NCBI RefSeq assembly: GCF_000429645.1
Contig: NZ_AUCG01000004.1
Span: forward strand, 33,795-97,794
Origin: Niveispirillum irakense DSM 11586
GTDB taxonomy: Bacteria > Pseudomonadota > Alphaproteobacteria > Azospirillales > Azospirillaceae
Reading direction: 5' to 3'
DNA length: 64,000 nt
Positions 1-7,783 of the stretch are shown here, piece by piece. The position numbers were made by a program, and so were the translations under genes. The notes beneath the pieces are model-generated. The model worked only from the letters and a program-made list of their open reading frames with translations, made no database searches and was not told the DNA's origin. The stretch's first letter is position 1; each line of letters starts with the position of its first letter.

Positions 1-336
1 GACCCCTATATCGGGCCGGACGTCACAGAGGTTCACTGGTTCCTCTATCTCGTGCATCTGGGCACCCGCTTTTCAAGATCCAGCCGCGACGCCATCGTCG
101 AGGATCTGCGGCAGGCCGATGTGGAGGCCGCCGCCTATTGCCAGCCTTTGCACCTGCAGCGCCGCTATTTCGAGCTTGGATATCGGCGCGGCGATTATTT
201 CGTCACCGAAAAGGTGGCGGACAGGGCCGTGGCACTGCCGTTTCACAGTCACCTTACCGAAGACCAGATCGCCTTCATCGTCACCACTATGAAGGATGCC
301 TCCATCAATGTCGGGGCTGGGGCGGCGATCTACTGA
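1..336 (+). CDS. DegT/DnrJ/EryC1/StrS-family aminotransferase, C-terminal part
   Basis: The frame is open from base 1, so the gene begins outside the window and only about 111 C-terminal residues are present. The segment running from HLQRRYFELGY to VALPFHSHLTEDQIAFIV is the typical end of PLP-dependent sugar aminotransferases of the DegT/DnrJ family: the pre-terminal RA-ALPFH-LT block, then a helix of the type EDQI-FIV. The catalytic lysine lies upstream and cannot be checked. A ferredoxin gene begins 23 bases downstream on the same strand, so they are probably co-transcribed. Such aminotransferases do occur inside some alphaproteobacterial nif clusters; its substrate cannot be told from this fragment. 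Confidence 0.8.
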   Translation, partial: DPYIGPDVTEVHWFLYLVHLGTRFSRSSRDAIVEDLRQADVEAAAYCQPLHLQRRYFELGYRRGDYFVTEKVADRAVALPFHSHLTEDQIAFIVTTMKDASINVGAGAAIY

Positions 337-359
337 TCCAGCATGAGAAGGAGTTTGCG

Positions 360-668
360 ATGTCCCTCGTCACCATCATGCCCTCTGGCAAAACCATCGA
401 CGCCGCGGAGGGCATGACCCTGCTGGCGGCGATCCTGGCCGCCGATGAGAGCCTGACCCACAAGTGCAACGGCAATGCCACCTGTGGCACCTGTCACGTC
501 TTCGTGCAGGAGGGGCGCAAGGGCCTGACGCGCATCGCGCGGGAGGAGAATGAGAAGCTGGACAGCATCGTCGGCATCGGATCGAAGTCGCGGCTGGCCT
601 GTCAGGCCAAGGTACTGGGAACCGAGCCGATCAAGGTGGAACTGCTGGGCTTCGCGTCCGGTTTCTGA
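360..668 (+). CDS. 2Fe-2S ferredoxin, adrenodoxin/nif type
   Basis: A 102-residue soluble electron carrier. Cysteines at C36, C42, C45 (C-x5-C-x2-C) and C81 are the four ligands of a plant/adrenodoxin-type 2Fe-2S cluster. The start at 360 is chosen because it is preceded by an AGAAGGAG ribosome site in the short gap after the aminotransferase, whereas a longer upstream reading overlaps that gene. Ferredoxins of this class sit in nif clusters of Azospirillum-like bacteria and donate electrons to nitrogenase or to cluster assembly. The neighbouring nif-type regulatory signals support that setting, but the actual partner is not shown by the sequence. Confidence 0.9.
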   Translation: MSLVTIMPSGKTIDAAEGMTLLAAILAADESLTHKCNGNATCGTCHVFVQEGRKGLTRIAREENEKLDSIVGIGSKSRLACQAKVLGTEPIKVELLGFASGF

Positions 669-695
669 GCAACCCCTGAACAGGAGCACAAGGCG

Positions 696-905
696 ATGGA
701 ACAGGAAAATCTGATGATCCATGTCCGTTTCGCGCCGGACGGCAGCGTGACGGAAATCGGCGAGCGTCCGCCGAACCTGTCGGCGCAGGCCTGGTTCAAC
801 CTGCTGAGCGACAAGGCGCTGGGCCGTTATCAGGTCTATGCCGGTGGGCGCGGCCTGTTCCGACTGCCGCGTGAACTGGTGCAGGAACTGAAGACGGCGG
901 CCTGA
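696..905 (+). CDS. small conserved-looking protein next to nif ferredoxin
   Basis: A 69-residue soluble protein, not recognised. The start at 696 is preceded by an AGGAG at good spacing; a second Met at residue 7 is an alternative. It begins 27 bases after the ferredoxin, so it belongs to the same operon. The sequence has a beta-rich start (MIHVRFAPDGSVTEIGERP), a Trp-Phe pair (AQAWFNLLSD) and a compact YQVYAGGRGLFRLPRE block; there are no cysteines and no membrane segment. Position suggests an accessory role in nitrogen fixation or Fe-S work, but that is inference only. Confidence 0.7.
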   Translation: MEQENLMIHVRFAPDGSVTEIGERPPNLSAQAWFNLLSDKALGRYQVYAGGRGLFRLPRELVQELKTAA

Positions 906-959
906 CGAGAGGCCGCCCCGGTTCCCGAATAATCAATACGGTGACAAAATGACCGCAAG

Positions 960-986
960 GGCCGGAGGGTGTTCACCCCTCCGGCC
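960..986. terminator. candidate bidirectional terminator hairpin
   Basis: A perfect 10-bp inverted repeat (GGCCGGAGGG at 960-969, CCCTCCGGCC at 977-986) with a 7-base loop lies between the convergent ferredoxin operon and globin gene. It overlaps the last codons of the globin gene. There is no clear T-tract on either side, so intrinsic termination is plausible but not certain. Confidence 0.5.
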
Positions 987-1377
987 TGTTGCGCATCCAG
1001 TCCGCCAAGGGGGTCAGGGCCTGCATGATGGCGTCGCGCGCCGGGGTGCTGGATACCGTATCCTCCAGGGCCAGACGCATACAGTGCAGCCAGGAATCCC
1101 GCTCCGCGATACCGACCGGGAAGCCCATGTGCCGCGACTTCAGGCGCGGATGGCCGCGCTCGGCGGAATAATCGCCGGGTCCGCCCATCCATTGCGCCAG
1201 ATAGAGGCGCAGGACCCGCTTGGTCTCCGTCAGGTCGGGCGCATGGATCGCCCGTAATTCCCGCGCCTCGGGAAGATTGTCCATTAAATCATAGAACCGG
1301 TCCACCAGCCGGGCGATGGTGGGGGCGCCACCGATCACTTCATAGATCACCGCTTGTTGGGTTGTTTGCGTCATCAT
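973..1377 (-). CDS. truncated haemoglobin, group II (HbO-like)
   Basis: A 134-residue 2-on-2 globin that binds O2 or NO with haem. The N-terminal IYEVIGGAPTIARLVDRFYDLM block is the usual truncated-globin A/B helix. LYLAQWMGGPGDYSAERGHPRLKSRHMGFPVG is the group II E/F region, with the proximal His in the RHMGFPVG segment, followed by W-x-HCMR-AL in the G helix. Tandem start codons occur at 1377 and 1374. The gene is divergent from sufB and carries its own sigma-54-type promoter (1420-1435) plus a shared NifA site. This suggests expression under nitrogen-fixing, low-oxygen conditions and a role in oxygen or NO handling near nitrogenase; that role is inferred. Confidence 0.88.
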   Translation of the reverse strand: MMTQTTQQAVIYEVIGGAPTIARLVDRFYDLMDNLPEARELRAIHAPDLTETKRVLRLYLAQWMGGPGDYSAERGHPRLKSRHMGFPVGIAERDSWLHCMRLALEDTVSSTPARDAIMQALTPLADWMRNRPEG

Positions 1378-1419
1378 GGCTCGCTCGGGGTCTGCCCATC
1401 GGGTTGCGAATAGGCAGGT

Positions 1420-1435
1420 TGCATAAAACATGCCG
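1420..1435 (-). promoter_or_regulatory. sigma-54 (-24/-12) promoter for the globin gene
   Basis: On the minus strand this reads CGGCATGTTTTATGCA, matching the RpoN consensus (TGGCACG-N4-TTGCA) at the invariant GG and GC, which are separated by exactly 10 bases. The expected start of transcription is about base 1410, giving a leader of about 33 bases before the globin start at 1377. The NifA-type site at 1490-1505 is about 90 bases upstream, the usual activator distance. Confidence 0.72.
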
Positions 1436-1489
1436 CAGGGCGGATCAGGTAACCGCCGTTGCCGACAGGGTTTTCGTCTCAAATCCCCC

Positions 1490-1505
1490 TGTCGGGATTG
1501 CGACA
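1490..1505. promoter_or_regulatory. NifA upstream activator site, TGT-N10-ACA
   Basis: TGT (1490-1492), ten bases, ACA (1503-1505) is an exact NifA site. It is the only one seen in the 255-base globin/sufB gap. It lies about 90-100 bases upstream of the predicted start sites of both sigma-54 promoters, so a single bound NifA could serve both directions. Confidence 0.75.
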
Positions 1506-1567
1506 AAGTCGGATTGCCGACGTGGCCTGAATATCGAAAAGCCGCACAAACCGGGCGGATCGGCCGC

Positions 1568-1583
1568 TGGCATGGGGGTTGCT
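1568..1583 (+). promoter_or_regulatory. sigma-54 (-24/-12) promoter of the suf operon
   Basis: TGGCATGGGGGTTGCT matches the RpoN consensus closely: GG at 1569-1570, GC at 1581-1582, spacing 10, with the TTGC block intact. The predicted transcript starts near base 1595, about 38 bases before the sufB start codon. With the NifA site upstream it makes sufBCDSUT a likely NifA/RpoN regulon member. Confidence 0.8.
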
Positions 1584-1632
1584 GTAGGGATGGGGAGCCA
1601 TTCGCATTGCCACGACCGGGATATCGATCGCC

Positions 1633-3114
1633 ATGTCCGATGTCACCATCGCCGAACGCCCCGCCGCCGGACCCGAAGACATTCTGGACAGCATCGTCCA
1701 GGGGGAGGGCTACAAATACGGGTTCTTCACGGAGATCGAGGCGGAGGAAGCGCCGCCGGGCCTGAATGAGGATATCGTCCGGTTCATCTCGGCCAAGAAG
1801 GGGGAGCCCGGCTGGCTGCTGGACTGGCGGCTGAAGGCCTTCCGACGCTGGCAGACGATGGACCCACCGGACTGGGCCAAGCTGAACATCGCCCCCATCG
1901 ACTATCAGGCGGCCAGTTATTATTCCGCGCCCAAGTCCCTGAAGGACGCACCCAAAAGCCTGGACGAGGTTGATCCCGAACTGCTGAAGACCTACGAGAA
2001 GCTGGGCATTCCCCTGGGTGAACGCGCAGCCCTGGCCGGTGTGGCGGTGGATGCCGTATTCGACAGCGTGTCGGTTGCCACCACCTACAAGGACAAGCTG
2101 GGGGAACTGGGCATCATCTTCTGTTCCTTCGGGGAGGCGGTGCGCGAGCATCCGGACCTGGTGCGCCGCTATCTGGGGTCCGTCGTGCCGGTGGCCGATA
2201 ATTTCTTTGCCGCATTGAATTCGGCCGTGTTCAGCGACGGTTCCTTCGTCTATGTGCCGCCCGGCGTGCGCTGCCCGATGGAACTGTCGACATATTTCCG
2301 GATCAATGCGGCCAAGACCGGCCAGTTCGAACGCACATTGCTGATCGCCGACAAGGGCGCCTATGTCAGCTATCTGGAGGGCTGCACCGCCCCGCAGCGC
2401 GACGAGAACCAGCTTCATGCCGCCGTGGTGGAACTGGTCGCCATGGAGGATGCCGAAATCAAATATGCCACCGTCCAGAACTGGTATCCGGGCGATGCGG
2501 ACGGCAAGGGCGGCATCTATAATTTCGTTACCAAGCGCGGCGCCTGCCGCGGCGACCGCGCCAAGATCTCCTGGGCGCAGGTGGAGACGGGGTCGGCCAT
2601 CACCTGGAAATATCCCAGTTGTCTGCTGGAAGGCGACCATTCAGTCGGCGCCTTCTATTCGGTGGCCATCACCAACAACCGGCAGCAGGCCGATACCGGC
2701 ACCAAGATGATCCATATCGGGCGCAATACCAGCTCGACCGTGATCTCCAAGGGCATATCGGCGGGGCGCGGCCAGAACACCTATCGCGGGCAGATCAAGG
2801 TTCTGTCCGCCGCCGATGGGGCCCGCAACTATACCCAATGTGACAGCCTGCTGATCGGCAAGTCCTGCGGTGCCCATACCGTGCCCTATATCGACGTGCG
2901 CCATCCTGGTGCCAAGGTGGAGCATGAGGCGACCACCTCGAAGATCAGCGACGAGCAGATGTTCTACTGCCAGCAGCGCGGCCTGACGGCCGAGGATGCC
3001 CTGTCGCTGATCGTCAATGGCTTCTGCAAGGAAGTGCTGAACGAACTGCCGATGGAATTCGCGGTGGAGGCGCAGAAGCTGCTGGCCGTCAGCCTGGAAG
3101 GCAGCGTGGGCTGA
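1633..3114 (+). CDS. sufB: SufB, Fe-S cluster assembly scaffold
   Basis: A 493-residue full-length SufB. It forms the SufBC2D complex, on which Fe-S clusters are built from sulfur delivered by SufS. Recognisable blocks are the N-terminal [13 protein letters not shown], the [19 protein letters not shown] segment, the LEGCTAP motif and the C-terminal beta-helix with [17 protein letters not shown] and the [19 protein letters not shown] end. No strong Shine-Dalgarno precedes 1633, but the residues from this Met align with the family's N-terminus. It is the first gene of a six-gene operon behind a sigma-54 promoter. Location beside nif genes points to a supply line for nitrogenase or its electron carriers. 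Confidence 0.95.
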   Translation: MSDVTIAERPAAGPEDILDSIVQGEGYKYGFFTEIEAEEAPPGLNEDIVRFISAKKGEPGWLLDWRLKAFRRWQTMDPPDWAKLNIAPIDYQAASYYSAPKSLKDAPKSLDEVDPELLKTYEKLGIPLGERAALAGVAVDAVFDSVSVATTYKDKLGELGIIFCSFGEAVREHPDLVRRYLGSVVPVADNFFAALNSAVFSDGSFVYVPPGVRCPMELSTYFRINAAKTGQFERTLLIADKGAYVSYLEGCTAPQRDENQLHAAVVELVAMEDAEIKYATVQNWYPGDADGKGGIYNFVTKRGACRGDRAKISWAQVETGSAITWKYPSCLLEGDHSVGAFYSVAITNNRQQADTGTKMIHIGRNTSSTVISKGISAGRGQNTYRGQIKVLSAADGARNYTQCDSLLIGKSCGAHTVPYIDVRHPGAKVEHEATTSKISDEQMFYCQQRGLTAEDALSLIVNGFCKEVLNELPMEFAVEAQKLLAVSLEGSVG

Positions 3115-3174
3115 TCGCCCACCCGCACACATGAACCCCCAGCTTCCCGCCTTTGAACGGAAAGGATTGTCCCT

Positions 3175-3933
3175 ATGACGAATATCCTGGAAATCCGCGG
3201 CCTGCGGGCCTGCATCACGGGCGGGCGGGAGGTGCTGAAGGGCATTGACCTGACCGTGGCGCCAGGGGAGGTGCATGCCATCATGGGCCCGAACGGTGCC
3301 GGCAAGAGCACGTTGTCCAGCGTGCTGGCCGGCAAGCCCGGCTATGAGGTGACGGCGGGATCGGTGTTTTACAAGGGCGTCGATCTGCTTTCCATGCCGC
3401 CGGACGCGCGGGCGCGGGAAGGATTGTTCCTGGCCTTCCAGTATCCGGTGGAAATCCCCGGCGTGAACAACATGTATTTCCTGCGCGCCGCCCTGAATGC
3501 CGGCCGCCGCCAGCGCGGACAGCCGGAACTGGATGCCCAGCAATTCCTGAAGGCCGTCAGGGAGAAGCTGAAGCTGCTGGATATCGGTGACGACCTGTTG
3601 CGCCGCGCCGTCAATGTCGGCTTCTCCGGTGGGGAGAAGAAGCGCAACGAGATTTTCCAGATGGCCATGCTGGAACCCAATCTGGCCCTGCTGGATGAAA
3701 CCGACAGCGGTCTGGATATCGATGCGCTGCGCGTCGTGTCGGACGGGGTGAACCGGCTGCGCGATCCCGGCCGGGCCATCATCATGGTCACCCATTATCA
3801 GCGGCTGCTGGACTATGTGGTGCCCGACCATGTGCATGTGCTGGCCGATGGCCGCATCGTCGCCTCGGGCGACAGGCATTTCGCGGTGGAGCTGGAACAG
3901 ACCGGCTATGCCCATCTCTGTGATGCCGCCTGA
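3175..3933 (+). CDS. sufC: SufC, ABC-type ATPase of Fe-S assembly
   Basis: A 252-residue soluble ABC ATPase that partners SufB and SufD. It has Walker A GPNGAGKST, the Q-loop region FLAFQYPVEIPGV, the SufC-type signature FSGGEKKRNEIFQ, and Walker B ALLDETDSGLDIDAL. A good ribosome site (AAGGA) precedes the start. It follows sufB by 60 bases, and its stop codon abuts sufD. ATP hydrolysis reshapes the SufBD scaffold; it is not a transporter. Confidence 0.96.
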   Translation: MTNILEIRGLRACITGGREVLKGIDLTVAPGEVHAIMGPNGAGKSTLSSVLAGKPGYEVTAGSVFYKGVDLLSMPPDARAREGLFLAFQYPVEIPGVNNMYFLRAALNAGRRQRGQPELDAQQFLKAVREKLKLLDIGDDLLRRAVNVGFSGGEKKRNEIFQMAMLEPNLALLDETDSGLDIDALRVVSDGVNRLRDPGRAIIMVTHYQRLLDYVVPDHVHVLADGRIVASGDRHFAVELEQTGYAHLCDAA

Positions 3934-3944
3934 TGGAGGGGACC

Positions 3945-5252
3945 ATGCTGATCACAGATGGCAGCGCACCCTTCCAGGAGGCCTTCCGGCATCGGTTGGC
4001 TGCAGCGGACCAGCCGGACTGGCTGCGCGCGCAGCGCCGTGCGGGGATGGAAGGCTTCACGGCGATGGGATTTCCCTCGCGTCGGCACGAGGCCTGGCGC
4101 TTCACCGACCTGGACCTGCTGACGTCGGAGCCGCGTCCGCCCAGCCTGACCGATGCCCCCAGCCTGCCGGCCGATAGTCTGGAGCCCTGGCGTCTGGCCG
4201 GTCCGTCGCATCGGCTGGTGCTGGTCAATGGCCGTTTCGACCCGGCCCTGTCCGCCATCGGCGGCCTGCCTGCCGGCGTCTGGCTGGCCCCGCTGGCGGA
4301 GACGGTGCAACGGCGTCCCGATGTGGCGGCCACGGCCTTTGGTGCCGATGTCAATGCCTTGTCAGCCCTGAACGCCGCCCTGTTCGCCGATGGCGCCGTC
4401 CTGGTGCTGGCACCGGGAACGGTGCTGGAGACGCCGGTGGAGATTATCCATTACAGCACCACGGGCGATGCCCAGGCCTCGGCCCATCCCCGGCTGCGGG
4501 TCATGCTGGGGGAGGGGGCAGGCGCTACGCTGGTGGAAACAGCCGCCGGCGATGGCAATGGCTGGACCAACGCCGTCATCGACGTGACACTGGACGCGGA
4601 TGCGGAACTGATCCATGTGCATGTGCAGAACGAAGGGACGGAAGCGGTCCATACCTGCCTGCTGACGGCGGAACTGGCGCGTCAGGCCCGCTATCGGGCC
4701 TTCACGCTGGTCACCGGTGCCTGCCTGTCCCACCGTGATATGCAGGTGGCGCTTGCCGGCCCCGGCGCCGCCTTCACCCTGCACGGCGCCTATCTGCTGG
4801 ATGGTGGACAGGAAACAACCCTTGCCGTGCGGGCCGACCACAAGGCACCCGATTGCCGGACGGAAGAGGTGGTGAAAGGCGTGCTGCAAGGGGCCGCGCA
4901 CGGTGTGTTCCTGGGAACGGTCGCGGTGCGGCCGGGGGCGGACGGCACCGATGCCCGCCAATTGAACCGCAACCTGTTGCTGAGCCCGTCCGCCCGCGTC
5001 GATACCAAGCCGGAGCTGGAAATTTTCGCCGACGACGTCAAATGCAGCCACGGCGCTACCGTGGGCAGCCTGGACGAAGCGGCTTTGTTCTATCTCCAGG
5101 CCCGCGGCATCGATCCGGTGACGGCCCGGTCCATGCTGGTGGCGGCCTTTGCCGCCGATGTGATTGATGCGGCCCGGCTGACGGACGGGGTGGATGCGCT
5201 GCTGCGCCGGCACCTTGACCGCTGGCTGGGCCGGGAAGGGGGGCTGTCATGA
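3945..5252 (+). CDS. sufD: SufD, Fe-S assembly scaffold subunit
   Basis: About 435 residues. The start at 3945 is preferred because a GGAGGGG ribosome site lies just before it; an ATG at 3933 overlaps the sufC stop but has no such site. Family marks are RRHEAWRFTDL near the N-terminus and the conserved C-terminal block (SARVDTKPELEIFADDVKCSHGATVG, then LFYLQARGID). It forms a heterodimer with SufB and takes part in iron entry. The last bases overlap the sufS start (ATGA), indicating coupled translation. Confidence 0.94.
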   Translation: MLITDGSAPFQEAFRHRLAAADQPDWLRAQRRAGMEGFTAMGFPSRRHEAWRFTDLDLLTSEPRPPSLTDAPSLPADSLEPWRLAGPSHRLVLVNGRFDPALSAIGGLPAGVWLAPLAETVQRRPDVAATAFGADVNALSALNAALFADGAVLVLAPGTVLETPVEIIHYSTTGDAQASAHPRLRVMLGEGAGATLVETAAGDGNGWTNAVIDVTLDADAELIHVHVQNEGTEAVHTCLLTAELARQARYRAFTLVTGACLSHRDMQVALAGPGAAFTLHGAYLLDGGQETTLAVRADHKAPDCRTEEVVKGVLQGAAHGVFLGTVAVRPGADGTDARQLNRNLLLSPSARVDTKPELEIFADDVKCSHGATVGSLDEAALFYLQARGIDPVTARSMLVAAFAADVIDAARLTDGVDALLRRHLDRWLGREGGLS

Positions 5253-6502
5253 ACCTGCTGCTGAAGGAACGCACCATGCCGGCGACGGCACCAGCGTTTG
5301 ATCCGGAGGAACTGCGCCGGCAATTCCCCATCTTCGCGCGCAATCCGGGTCTGGTCTTCCTGGATACGGCCGCCAGTGCCCAGAAGCCGGCTGCCGTCAT
5401 TGACGGTCTGGCCGACTTCTATCGCGGCGACTACGCCAACGTTCATCGCGGCGTCTATCGGTTGAGCGCACGATCCACCGAGCGGTACGAGGCGGCGCGG
5501 GAGACGGTGGCCCGGTTCCTCAACGCGACCGCGTCGGAGATTGTCTTCGTGCGGGGTGCGACGGAGGGGATCAATCTGGTCGCGCAGAGCTGGGGGCCGG
5601 CCTTCCTGCAACCGGGTGATCAAATATTGGTGTCGGAACTGGAGCACCATTCCAACATCGTGCCCTGGCAGATGCTGCGCCACCGCCTGGGGATCGAGCT
5701 GGTGGTGGCGCCCATTGATGGGACGGGCGGGCTGGACATGGCGGCCTTTGCCCGGCTGCTGGGGCCGCGCACCAAGCTGGTCGCCGTTACCCATGTCGCC
5801 AATGTCAGCGGCTGCGTCGTGCCGGTGGCCGAGATTGTCAGGCTGTCCCACGCGGCCGGTGCCAGGGTGCTGCTGGATGGATGCCAGGCGGTGCCGCGCC
5901 TGCCGGTGGATGTGCGGGCGCTGGGCTGCGACTTCTATGTCTTCTCGGGCCATAAATGCTATGGCCCGACGGGCATCGGGGCGCTTTACGCCCGCAACGG
6001 GTTACTGGATGCGATGCCGCCCTGGCAGGGCGGCGGGGACATGATCCGCACCGTCTGCTTCGAGGAGACGACCTATCAGGAAGGGCCGCAGCGGTTCGAA
6101 GCGGGCACGCCCGACATTTCCGGTGCCATCGGTCTGGCCCTGGCCCTGGACTTCATGACGGGGCTGGGCGGTGACGCCATCCGCGCGCATGAGGCGGACT
6201 TGACCCGCTATGCGGAGGCGATGCTGGGCGATATTCCCGGCGTCAGTCTGGTGGGGGCGGGGCCTGAGCGGCTGGGGGCGGTATCGTTCCTGGTCGATGG
6301 CATCCATCCCCACGATCTGGCCACCATCTTTGACCAGTATGACGTGGCTGTGCGCGCCGGGCATCATTGCGCCCAGCCGCTGATGGACCGGCTGGGTCTG
6401 CCGGCGACGACGCGCGCCTCCTTCGGGGTTTACAGCACCAGGGCGGATATCGATGCGCTGGCGGCGGCGGTGCGTGCCGCCCAGAAGCTGTTCGGCTGTT
6501 AG
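5249..6502 (+). CDS. sufS: SufS, group II cysteine desulfurase
   Basis: A 417-residue PLP enzyme that removes sulfur from L-cysteine. The PLP lysine is K236 in FSGHKCYGPTGIG. The persulfide cysteine is C374 in the RAGHHCAQPLM loop, the form typical of group II (SufS/CsdA) enzymes. The His-rich EHHSNIVPW motif is present. The start overlaps the sufD stop by four bases. No SufE gene follows; instead a SufU-type protein is next, and SufU-type proteins are known sulfur acceptors for SufS, so the pair probably works together. Confidence 0.95.
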   Translation: MNLLLKERTMPATAPAFDPEELRRQFPIFARNPGLVFLDTAASAQKPAAVIDGLADFYRGDYANVHRGVYRLSARSTERYEAARETVARFLNATASEIVFVRGATEGINLVAQSWGPAFLQPGDQILVSELEHHSNIVPWQMLRHRLGIELVVAPIDGTGGLDMAAFARLLGPRTKLVAVTHVANVSGCVVPVAEIVRLSHAAGARVLLDGCQAVPRLPVDVRALGCDFYVFSGHKCYGPTGIGALYARNGLLDAMPPWQGGGDMIRTVCFEETTYQEGPQRFEAGTPDISGAIGLALALDFMTGLGGDAIRAHEADLTRYAEAMLGDIPGVSLVGAGPERLGAVSFLVDGIHPHDLATIFDQYDVAVRAGHHCAQPLMDRLGLPATTRASFGVYSTRADIDALAAAVRAAQKLFGC

Positions 6503-6513
6503 GGGGGGCGGTG

Positions 6514-6978
6514 ATGGATCTGCGCGATCTTTATCAGGACATCGTCCTGGATCACGGGCGGCATCCCCGGAACTTCCGCGTGCTGACCGATGCCAACCAT
6601 CTGGCCCATGGCCATAATCCGCTGTGCGGCGACAAGGTCACCGTGTTCCTGCGGTTGGAGGATGACCGGATCGCCGATATCAGTTTCGATGGCAAGGGCT
6701 GTGCCATCTCCACCGCCTCGGCCTCGCTGATGACGGAGATCCTTCTGGGGAAGACCCTGGCGGAGGCATCGACCCTGTTCGGCCATTTCCACGACACGGT
6801 GACCAAGGGTGATGGTGCCGATCTGCCGCCTGATCTTGTCGAGGATGGGGAACGTCTGCTGCCGCTGACCGGGGTTAAGTCCTATCCGGCGCGGGTCAAA
6901 TGCGCGACGCTGGCCTGGCACACGCTGGAGGCGGCGGTGAAGGGCGGTGGCATTGCCCAGCCGGTCAAGACGGAATAG
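6514..6978 (+). CDS. sufU: SufU/NifU-N-like Fe-S scaffold or sulfur acceptor
   Basis: A 154-residue protein of the IscU/SufU fold. Ligand residues C38-x-D40, C63 and C130 are present. The long stretch between C63 and C130 carries the extra insertion that separates SufU from IscU. The predicted start ATG at 6514 follows a G-rich ribosome site. In Gram-positive bacteria SufU accepts sulfur from SufS; here it replaces SufE in the operon. A housekeeping IscU role is less likely given the insertion and the neighbours. Confidence 0.92.
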   Translation: MDLRDLYQDIVLDHGRHPRNFRVLTDANHLAHGHNPLCGDKVTVFLRLEDDRIADISFDGKGCAISTASASLMTEILLGKTLAEASTLFGHFHDTVTKGDGADLPPDLVEDGERLLPLTGVKSYPARVKCATLAWHTLEAAVKGGGIAQPVKTE

Positions 6979-6987
6979 GAGGAGACG

Positions 6988-7356
6988 ATGGATATCGCCG
7001 GCCCGCCGCACGACATCGACCAGGATATACCCGTCCAGCGCACCTTCGACACGGCGGCGCTGAAGGCCGATGTGATGGAAGCGATCTGCACCATTCGTGA
7101 TCCGGAATTGCCCGTCAATCTGGTTGATCTGGGCCTGATCTATGACGTGCAGGTGCGTGAGAATGGCATGATCCATATTGAGATGACCTTGACGACGCCC
7201 GCCTGTCCCGTCGCCTCCGCCCTGCCGGCGGAAGTACAGCACCTAGTCTCCCTGGTGCCGGGTGTAACCTTGGTGGTCGTCGATCTTGTCTGGGAGCCGC
7301 CCTGGTCCCAGGCACGCATGTCGGACAGTGCCCGGTTGGAACTGGGATTGGTTTAG
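6988..7356 (+). CDS. sufT: SufT, MIP18/DUF59 Fe-S maturation factor
   Basis: A 122-residue protein with the MIP18 (DUF59) fold: IRDPELPVNLVDLGLIYDV, then TLTTPACPVASALP with the conserved C73, and WEPPWSQARMSD near the end. SufT proteins help insert clusters into target proteins. It follows sufU by nine bases after a ribosome site (AGGAGA) and closes the operon. The related PaaD family is unlikely because no phenylacetate genes are near. Confidence 0.9.
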   Translation: MDIAGPPHDIDQDIPVQRTFDTAALKADVMEAICTIRDPELPVNLVDLGLIYDVQVRENGMIHIEMTLTTPACPVASALPAEVQHLVSLVPGVTLVVVDLVWEPPWSQARMSDSARLELGLV

Positions 7357-7783
7357 GTGGCCGATCTTAGGGTGAGTTGCTCGTATATATATTTACGGTA
7401 AAGTTGTCGCGCCATCAGCCAAGCCGATTTTCCACATCCAATAAAGCCCCTGCAATATCAGAATTTTGCCGGGGTTTTTGCTGTCCGCGCCAAGCGCCGA
7501 CCAAAACCCCGCAGGTAACATATAGGTAACAACAGAGAGTGAAAATGGGCGTCGCTGGCCTGCTCTGCTTCCTGGAAATGTATTGTAAGCGTCAGCCATC
7601 GGTCATCTTGCGGTAAGCCTGATTGATAGAATTCTGCGTGCCCGGATCAATTGGTGCAGGCGGATGGTGGGAATATGAAGAGAGGAGGGGATTTGCTTCG
7701 CTAAGCGCGGTGGCTATGAACCGATCCACCGCAGGCGTGACGGTTCCGATTGTCCGGCGTCAGCCCCTGTGGCCAGCGCGCTG
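7357..7783. other. intergenic, no convincing gene
   Basis: Apart from the terminator this stretch shows a direct repeat of GGTAAC (7514-7519 and 7525-7530) and a further AAAACCCC arm at about 7503 able to pair with the terminator's GGGGTTTT. No open frame has a recognisable product. It joins the suf operon to IS66 debris and could be an insertion scar. Confidence 0.4.
7443..7479 (+). terminator. probable intrinsic terminator after the suf operon
   Basis: AAAGCCCCTGCAA at 7443-7455 pairs, with one mismatch, with the stretch ending in GGGGTTTTT at 7471-7479, so the hairpin ends in a run of T. It lies 86 bases after sufT. Confidence 0.5.

Noticed and set aside
973..2640. 555-aa minus-strand open frame covering the globin and half of sufB
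   Set aside because: Only the last 134 residues are globin; the rest is the antisense shadow of sufB, common in GC-rich DNA.
2641..3915. 424-aa minus-strand open frame opposite sufB/sufC
   Set aside because: Antisense to two certain genes, with His/Gln-rich shadow composition and no ribosome site.
3933..3947. ATG at 3933 as the sufD start
   Set aside because: It overlaps the sufC stop and lacks a ribosome site; ATG at 3945 has GGAGGGG just before it.
7393..7599. 68-aa minus-strand frame after sufT
   Set aside because: It spans the terminator hairpin, has no ribosome site and no recognised family.
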